The notes under the pieces: model-generated | What the model was told of the DNA's origin: nothing | Seen by the model: only the letters and a program-made list of their open reading frames with translations | Database searches by the model: none | In this document: one piece after another, positions 55,568-64,000 of the stretch | Layout: every line of letters begins with the position of its first letter | Position numbering within the stretch: position 1 is the first letter of the stretch | Made by a program: the position numbers and the translations under genes | Source of the DNA: Hypoxylon rubiginosum | Lineage: Eukaryota > Ascomycota > Sordariomycetes > Xylariales > Hypoxylaceae | Assembly (NCBI GenBank): GCA_902806565.1 | Contig: CADCXA010000053.1 | Coordinates: forward strand, 930,001 to 994,000 | Reading direction: 5' to 3' | Length of the DNA stretch: 64,000 nt

Positions 55568-58500
55568 TTTTAATAAAATATTTATTTATTTTAATATAAT
55601 ATTTATTTTTTAAACCTTAGTTAATTTTACTTTTAATATTTTTAAATCTAAAAAATATTTCTTATTATAAATATTAATTAATTTTATAACGTTTTATATT
55701 AATAACTTTTTTAAATATTATTAATCGTATATTATAAAAAAACCTTTTTATTAAATAAAATATTTTAATATAAATTAGTTTTTTATTTAATTAACTTATT
55801 TATTAAAAAGTTATTTTATTTTATAAAATACTTAATTATTATTATCACTTTAAATAATTATTTAACTAAATTAAAGAATTTATTTCTTATAAAAATCGGC
55901 TTTTTAAAATATTTAAAATAAATACACTATTAAAATAATTTTATAAATTCTTTAATAAATTAATAAATTTAATTTATATACTAATTTATTTATTTATTAT
56001 ATAATAAATAATAACTTAATATATTATTATAATTATTTTTTTAATAATTTACCTGGTAAATTATAATATTTATATAATTATAAATAAATTAAATTTTTAA
56101 TATTAAATAATATTAAATTATATTTTATATTATATTAAGTTTTAATATTTATAATAATAAAATTTATTATTATTTTAACTTTTTTTTAATATAACTTATA
56201 AAAAATATTAAAATTTATAATAATTTATAATATTTTTAATATAAAAATAATGTTTTTTAATTTAGAACTATATATTATTTTATTAAATAATTTATTTAAA
56301 ATTAATAATTTTATATTATTATAATTATATTATAAAACCAGGAATATATTAATTTAAAGTTTTAATAATAAAACTATATAATAATAATAAATTATAATTT
56401 TAATATTTTGGTTTTTATATTTTAATTATTTATTTATTTAAAAGTGTTATATTATTAATATAACAAGTAATATATTTAAATAATTAAAGATTATTTATTA
56501 AAATAATAATATAAACTTGTTATTATAATTTAAAATTACTTTTATTAATATTTTTTAATTATAAAATTAAAAAACTTTAAGAACTAAAAGTGTTTATTTT
56601 TTTACTATATAAATTATATTTTTTAATATTAAAATATATTTTTTACTAAATTTATAAATAATAATTATTAATAAATTAAAATATATATAATTATTAATAA
56701 CTTAAAATAATCCTTTTAATAATATTTTTAATAAGTTAATAATAAAATTTTAAGCGATTATATAATATAAAATAACTAAGGATTTAATAAGTTTTAATTT
56801 TTTAAAAAGTTTTATATAATTAATTTTATTATCCTGGTAATTAAAATATTAATTAATATATTTTTAAACTTTTTATAATATATTTTAAATAAAAACATTA
56901 TTAAGATCCTAGATTATTTTTTTAAAACTAAAATAATATTTATTATTATAAATTATTTTTAATAATTTTTTAATATAAATAAATAATATATATAAATATC
57001 TTTAATTTATATTTATAATATAATATATAAAACCGTTTTTTAAAATATATTTATATTATTTTTTTATATTTTTATATTAAAACTTTATTATTATAAAAAT
57101 TTCTTTTAAATAATATAATTATTTATTATAATTATAACTTTTAATAATCTATTATTTAAATTTATTATTTATCTTTATTTCTATTAAATAATATTTAAAA
57201 TTATTTATTATATTTTTTAGTTTAAATTTAATAAAATTATTATATTTTATTATATTAATTAAGGTATTTTTAATTGGTAATTATAATAATATATTTAACA
57301 TTAAATTAAATTAACTTAATATATATTAAACGTTTAATTAAAATTAAAAAAAAAATAAAAGCTATTATAAGCTTAATATTTATCTTATTAATATTTATTA
57401 TATAAAAAATAATTTAATTAATAATTTCTTTTATTATTTTATAGTTTATAAAAATTACTATTAATTTTATATAAAATTATAATTAAATATAATATTAATA
57501 ATATATTTATATTAAATATATTATTTTTAGTTTAATAATTTAATATTTTATTTTTATTTTAATAAGTATTTTTAATAAATATATAATTAGTTAAATATTA
57601 TTAATTAAAATGTTTTATTTGTTTTATAAATCGCTTTTAAAATAAAATATTATTATATTAAACCTTTTTTTTTTTAATATATTAATTTTAATAAAAATAG
57701 TCGCATTAAAATTCCAGTGTATAAAATAACTTATTTTAATTAATTAAACTTAAAATATCTTAAAAATTTCTTTTTTTATTAAAATTAAAATAAAAAATAT
57801 TTTAAATATATATACTTTATATATTATTAATATTAAAAGAATCTTATTCTTTTTATATTTTTTAATTAATAAAATAGTTTTTTTATTTTATAAAAGTTTA
57901 ATTTTCTAATTATATTATAATATATATTTTTAAAAAAAAATAATTATATTAATATATTTTTCTAAGTTAATTAAATTTATTAATATTTTTATTTTTTTAA
58001 AAGCTTTAATATAATTTAATATTATAATAATATTATTTTTATTAACTATAAATTTTAAAAAACAAATTAATAAATCTTTAAAAAATAATTTCTTTAATAC
58101 TAATATTAATTAAGTTTTAATATATATTTTAAATATAACTTTAAAATAATAAAAATAGTTCTTTTTAATATTATTAAAAATAATTATATTATTAATATAT
58201 ATTTTTATATATTTATTATAACATGTTAATTATTAATTTATAAATCGTTAAATAAAAACTAATAAATTATAAAATCTTATAAAAATAATATTTAATATTT
58301 TAAATTTATATAATAATATAATTATTATATAATATTTATATTTATTAACAATAAATAATTAATAAAAAAAACTAATTTATTAACTATAAATATAAATCTT
58401 TTATTTTATATATATTAAATAATCTTTTTTTATTAAAAAAAAAATATACGTTAGTTAATATATTTTTATTAAATGTTTAAAAATTAATAATTATTTAACT

Positions 58501-61500
58501 TTTATATTTATTATTTATAGTTTTTTAAACCACGAAATAAAAATATATAAAAAATATAAACTTATATATTTATTTAAACTTATTTTTTTTATATATTTTA
58601 TTAAATGTTTCGTTAAAAAATTCCTTATTTTTCACATTAAATAAATATATATAATTTAACTTATATTAATTTTATTAATTATTAATTTTATTAATTATTA
58701 TTTTTTTATTTTTAAATAATAAAATAATTTTTTTATTATATTAAACGTTTTATTTTTCTATAAAAGTAATTAATTTTTTATTAAATATTATATTAATAAT
58801 ATAATAATATATTTTATTTTTTATTATAATTATTAATATATTTTTTAGTTTAATTATTTTAAAAAAAAATAATATTATATTTAAATAACTTTTCTTTTTT
58901 ATATTTAATTTTTTTATATCCTTAAAAGTTATTAATATTAATTTTAATACTTTTTTAAAATTTAATAATAAGTTAAATTTTATAGTTAAAAACTTGTTTT
59001 TATTTTTATAATTTATATAATTATTTATAATAGTTACTTATATTATATTAATTTCTTTTTAAGTTATTTTAAAATATCTATTATTTTTAAATTTACTAAT
59101 ACTTTTTAATTTAATTTTTTTATATATAAATATTAATTTATTTAAATTATTAATAAATATAATAACTTTAATAAAAACTATATTATAAATATTATATATA
59201 ACATTTAAAAAAGTTAATATAAATATAAAATTATAATTAAAAAAAAGTTTAATATAATAAATTAAAATTAATAATATTATATTAAATAAAATTATTAAAT
59301 TAATTATTATAATAACTTTTTTTTAAAATTATACTTTTTATATATTTATATTAAAATTAACTTATTAATATAAAATTAAATTATTATTTTTATTTTTAAA
59401 TAATTAATAATAATATTATAATTATTATAAAATTCACTACTAAATAATAAATTTAATTTTAAATTATTTTAATAAATTTAAATTTTAATTTTAATTTAAA
59501 TAAGTTATTATATTATTTCTTTTAATTTAACGAATATATTAATATAAAACGTTGTTTTTTTTATTATTAAAATATTATTAAATATATTATTTATTATTAT
59601 AAGTTTATTAAATTAAAATATTTTATAGTTATTAATAAAATTTTCTACCCACGTTTAGTTTATTATATAATAAAAAACACCGTTATTTATATAAATTATT
59701 AATATATTTAAATTATTAAAAATATTAACTTTTAATAATAAATAACGTTTAAATATGTTTTTATATATTTTATATATTAAAATAATTTTAATAATTTTAA
59801 TATTTATTATATTAAAAATAATAATTATATTTAATTAAACGGTATTTAATATTAAATTATTTAAATTTTAAAACTAAAATTAATTAAAATAAACGTTACT
59901 TTTATTCTTTATATTAAATTTCTTATAATTTAATAAAAATTTTAACGTTATATTAAAAAATTTTAAATATAATTTAAAATATAAGCTTATATTTAAAAAA
60001 ATTAGTAAAATATAATTATTAATAAATATATATTATAAATAATTTATTTTATTATTAAAAAGTTTATTATATTTAAAACATATTTTTTTATTAAAATTTA
60101 TATTTAATAGTTTTAAAAAATAATTAAAATTAAACTTAATATTTAATAAAAAATTAATAAACTTACCTTTTTTAATTATAATATAATTTTTTATTTTAAA
60201 AAGTTTTTTATAATTTTCTTTATTTAGTTATTTTTATTTTAAAAATTACTTTTTTATAATATAATTATTATTATATTTATTTATATAAATTTATTAATAT
60301 TAATAACATTAAAAATATTACTTATTATTTTAATAATAATTATTATAAAAGCGAAAATCACTAAAACTTTTATAATTATTATTATATAATTTTCTACTGA
60401 AAAATTTCCTGTTATAAAATTTCTTATTATAATTTTTATTTTTCTTTTTATCCTTTAATTTATTATTCTTTTTATTATTTTATTTTATTAAAACGTCGTT
60501 TAAAATCATTTTTATTTTTATTTTAATTACTTTAATAAGTTATTTTAATATTATTATTATTATTAATATTACTAAAAATTATATTAAAAAACTTATTAAA
60601 ATTAGTAATTATTTTTAATTTAACTAATATATTTTTAATAAAATAATTATTAAAATTAAAAATAAAAGTTAAATTTTTATTATTATTAATAAATAAAAAT
60701 TAATATTATATATTTTAACGTTTAATAATTAACTTAAAATATTTATTTAATATAACGTTAATTATTAACGTTAAAATTAATATTTTTAACTTTAAATTAA
60801 ATTTATTATAAATTTAAAAAATATATTAAATAAAGGAATTTATTTTTATATAATAATAATTATAAATTAGTTTTATTATTTAAATATAAATGTTAATATT
60901 TTTTAAATAATCTTTTTTATTATAATAAGTTTTAATTAAGTTTTTTAATATTATTATTTTTAAAATTTTAAATTATTTAAATAATTATTAAAAATAATAA
61001 TTTAAATCCCGTTTTATTTTTTTATATTTTACCACTAATAATTATACTGTTTATTAAAATAAAACTTATTTTTTATAAAATTTATATAGTTAAACTTAGA
61101 TTTTTTTTACTTTTAATTTATTAATAAATATAATATTACGTATTATATTAATAAATAAAACTATAAAATAATAATTAACTTTTTTATTAATATAAATAAT
61201 TTTTTTAATACTTATATATAATAAGAGATTTAAGTAAAAATAATTAATATTAATTAACTTTTAATTATTAAAATATAATTTATATTTTATATATTTTTAT
61301 TAAGCGGTTTATAATTTTATTATTTTTTTAATAAATTTACCAATTAAAATATTATTTAAATTATTTATAGTAATTTTAAAAGCCGTTATATATTTATTAA
61401 TATATTATTATATTAATTTATTAAAATAAAAGTTACTAATATTTATATTAAAACTATTTTAATTTAAGTTATTATTAATTAAATTAATATTAATAACGTT

Positions 61501-61854
61501 GTTTTTTTTAAATATAAATATATTAATATTAATTAATTTTAAAGTAAATATAAGTTTTATTAATAAATCTTTAAAATTAAAGTTCGGTTATAAATTTATA
61601 AATAAGTTAATATTTAAATTTAATATATAATAATTTTTTATATTAAAAATTAATTTATAAAAAAACTTTATATATTTTTTAATTTTTAATAAAAGTTTAT
61701 AATTATAAATATTTAATAATAAACTATATTTTTTATATAATATAATTTTTATATATTATATAATATTAAATAGTATATTTTATTTTAATTAAAAAATTTA
61801 AAAAATATTAACTTTAAATTTAATTAGTTGTTTAAAAATATTTAATATAAACTT

Positions 61855-61919
61855 AATTTTTATATTAATAACTTATTTTAATTAATTAATTTTTATATTA
61901 ATAACTTATTTTAATTAAA
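61855..61919. repeat. 33-bp tandem duplication inside the A+T block
   Basis: Two adjacent copies with period 33 start at 61855 and 61888 (AATTTTTATATTAATAACTT...). They are essentially identical over the second copy's length, including the retained C in AACTT. Confidence 0.85.
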
Positions 61920-63100
61920 TATTAAATATTAATATTTTATTTATTTAATTAATTTAATTAAAAGTGGTATTATAAATATTATTTAAATTAATTAAACTTT
62001 ATAAAATATTAAAATAAAATTAATTTATTTAATACTTTAAAATTATTAAAACTTTAAGTTTTAAAAAAAAGTTTATAAAGATTATTATAACGTTTTTAAT
62101 AAAATCCACACTAAAAATAATTTATATTAAATTTTAATTTGTTAATTATAGCTTTTAAACTTTTAAAATTAAATGTAATAAATATAAATTAAATAATTAA
62201 TAACTAAATTAACAAAGTTTAATCTCCTTAAAAATAAATTTAACACTTTTAAAAAAAAATATATATAAATTATTAAATAAAATTCTTAATTAATATAAAT
62301 AAAAAGAAATTTAATATTATTTAAATAAAAATAAAAAACTAAAAGTACTAAAAAAATAAATAATTTCTTATATTATTAATAATAAATTAAGTTAGTTTAT
62401 TAATTAAAATTAAAACTAATATTAATAAAAAAATAAAAATATAAAATAAATTAATAATAACTTTAAAAAAATTAATATTTAAATTAAAAAATAAATTAAT
62501 ATTAAATTCTTAAAAATATATAAAATAAATTAAAAAACTTAACATTTTAATTTAATTAATAATTAATAAAAAAAAATATTTAATTATTTAAATTAAAACT
62601 TTTTAAAACTTATAAAAGTTAATTATTTATTTTAAGTTTAAAATAAAAATAAGTTTTAATAAATTATATATTATTTTTATTATTATTATAAAAAATAATA
62701 ATAATTATAATAAATTAATATAATTAATTATTTTTTAAACTTTAATTTTTAAAACTTTTTATATTATATTAAAAGTTAAATATTATAATAAAAAATAAGT
62801 TATATAAAAAATATTCTTATTTTTTAATAATATTATTAATTAAAATAATAATAAGTAATAATAAAAATAAAAAAATTAAGGTTTAATAATAATACTTTTA
62901 ATATTTTAAATTTTTAATTAATTATTAAAAAAAAAAATTAACTGTTAATATTTAAATTAATTAATAATATAACATTAATTTATTATATTTATAATAAAAC
63001 TGGTAAAAGAATTAATTAATTAAAATTAATTAAATTAATTAAATATTAAATAAATAGCTTAAAATTTAACGGTAATAAAATTATTAAAATAAAAAACTTT

Positions 63101-63247
63101 AAAATATATAAAATTTATAAAATTTTAAACTAATTATTAAAAATAATTTAAAGTTATATAAATATATAAAAATTTATTAAATAAATAAATTATATTAATT
63201 AAAATAAATAAATAAAAAATATATTTTTTATTATAATATTTATTAAT
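63101..63247 (+). repeat. Dispersed repeat, copy B (147 bp)
   Basis: Direct-repeat partner of 52551-52697, and the more A+T-converted copy at all six transition sites. The flanking sequence outside this interval stops matching on both sides. Confidence 0.85.
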
Positions 63248-64000
63248 AAATTTTTTTATTATTATAATATTAAATAAATTTATTTTAAAATAAAATCCAG
63301 GTTAAAAATCTTTTAATAAAATTTTATTTAAAAGATTTATATTAATTAAAATATTAACTTTTTATAATATTAATTATAATAAAAAACTTAAATTTAAACG
63401 AAATTTTTATATTAAGTTTTTTAAAATAATTAACTATAAAAATAAAATTTATTTAAAACTTTTTAAAAAAAGTTTTATTAGTAAATTTAATATAAAAAAT
63501 CTTATAATATATATTATATATTATTTAAATAAATAAAAAAGCTAGGTTTAGTTATTTAAAAATAAATAAATATATTTAAATATAAAAAATTAAAAGAGGA
63601 AAAAATCTATAAGTTATATATATAGTTATTTTAAAATAACTTATTTTTTATTAATATATATTTATTTAAAATATTATATATATTTTAATTTTAATTTTAG
63701 TTTTTAAATTAATAAAGTGGCGTTTATATATTAAACTAATATTATAAATATTAGTTATTTTATAAGAATAACATGTAATATTTTATAGATATTTTATATT
63801 TAAAGGAAAATCTTTACGGGATTTTTTTTAAAATATTATTTATTTTTTTTTTAGTATAGTTAATATACGATCGTAATATTAAAAATATAATTTTATTAAA
63901 CGTTTTCTTTTTATAAAATACTTTAAAAGTTTTTATAATTATTTAATAAAAAGTAATTAAAATTAAATAAGTTATATTTATTTACTTTTTATATTTATTT

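Larger units (their letters stand above)
48240..64000. repeat. Extreme A+T-rich block, RIP-destroyed repeat DNA
   Basis: Base composition changes abruptly near 48240 and stays that way to the window edge. Sampled 60-base lines hold 1 (52021), 7 (50041) and 10 (57661) G or C. Sequence is mostly TA, AA and TT; surviving C is seldom followed by A and surviving G seldom preceded by T. That is the outcome expected from RIP (CpA to TpA). No frame of 60 codons or longer is open on either strand. Repeats inside it are listed separately. It is most likely old transposon DNA; its location (centromere, subtelomere or internal) cannot be decided from here. Confidence 0.88.

Noticed and set aside
48240..64000. 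Mitochondrial DNA or a mis-joined organelle contig
   Set aside because: No tRNA, rRNA or mitochondrial protein frames, and G+C is far lower than typical fungal mitochondrial DNA; RIP-type repeat divergence fits better.
1..64000. CRISPR arrays or bacterial operons
   Set aside because: Spliced eukaryotic genes throughout; the tandem repeats have no spacer structure.

Overview
The window looks like nuclear DNA of a filamentous ascomycete (Pezizomycotina). Supporting signs are short GT-AG introns (about 50-110 nt, often with a CTAAC-type branch site), a NACHT-WD40 protein, a rhodopsin-domain (SAT4/PTH11-like) membrane protein, a copper-fist regulator, an NRPS-like A-T-R-R enzyme, and a nearly pure A+T block of the kind left by repeat-induced point mutation (RIP). 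Genus cannot be told from the sequence.

Left part, 1-12 kb: accessory and partly decayed. A NACHT-WD40 gene enters from the left edge. It is followed by a SET-domain gene with an in-frame TAG, a broken ankyrin-like locus, an AYR1-like reductase pseudogene whose intron now starts AT instead of GT, an intact two-exon short-chain dehydrogenase, and a six/seven-exon rhodopsin-domain gene with an in-frame TAG. Few neighbours here are intact.

Middle part, 12.6-27.4 kb: mostly housekeeping. It holds tRNA-Ser(AGA), a conserved RS/charged nuclear protein, a copper-fist transcription factor with two C-terminal Cys-rich copper motifs, an SR140/U2SURP-like splicing factor, a sarcosine/saccharopine-oxidase-like flavoenzyme, and the four-exon TATA-binding protein. 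A 6-kb stretch without recognisable genes follows (27.3-33.4 kb).

Right genic part, 33.4-48.1 kb: a 1288-residue A-T-R1-R2 enzyme of the glycine betaine reductase type, a small secreted Ala/Lys-rich protein, the mitochondrial ETF-ubiquinone oxidoreductase, a membrane-anchored DUF3445/HODM-alpha-like heme demethylase homologue, and an LRR-like protein. Three or four of the genes between 24 and 45 kb touch N-methyl-amine or flavin/one-carbon chemistry, which may be functional grouping or chance.

48.24-64 kb: an abrupt change to an extremely A+T-rich block that runs off the right edge. It has no long open frames, tandem repeats of 24 and 33 bp, and a dispersed 147-bp repeat whose copies differ almost only by C/T and G/A transitions. 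This is best read as a RIP-destroyed transposon graveyard, possibly centromeric or subtelomeric.
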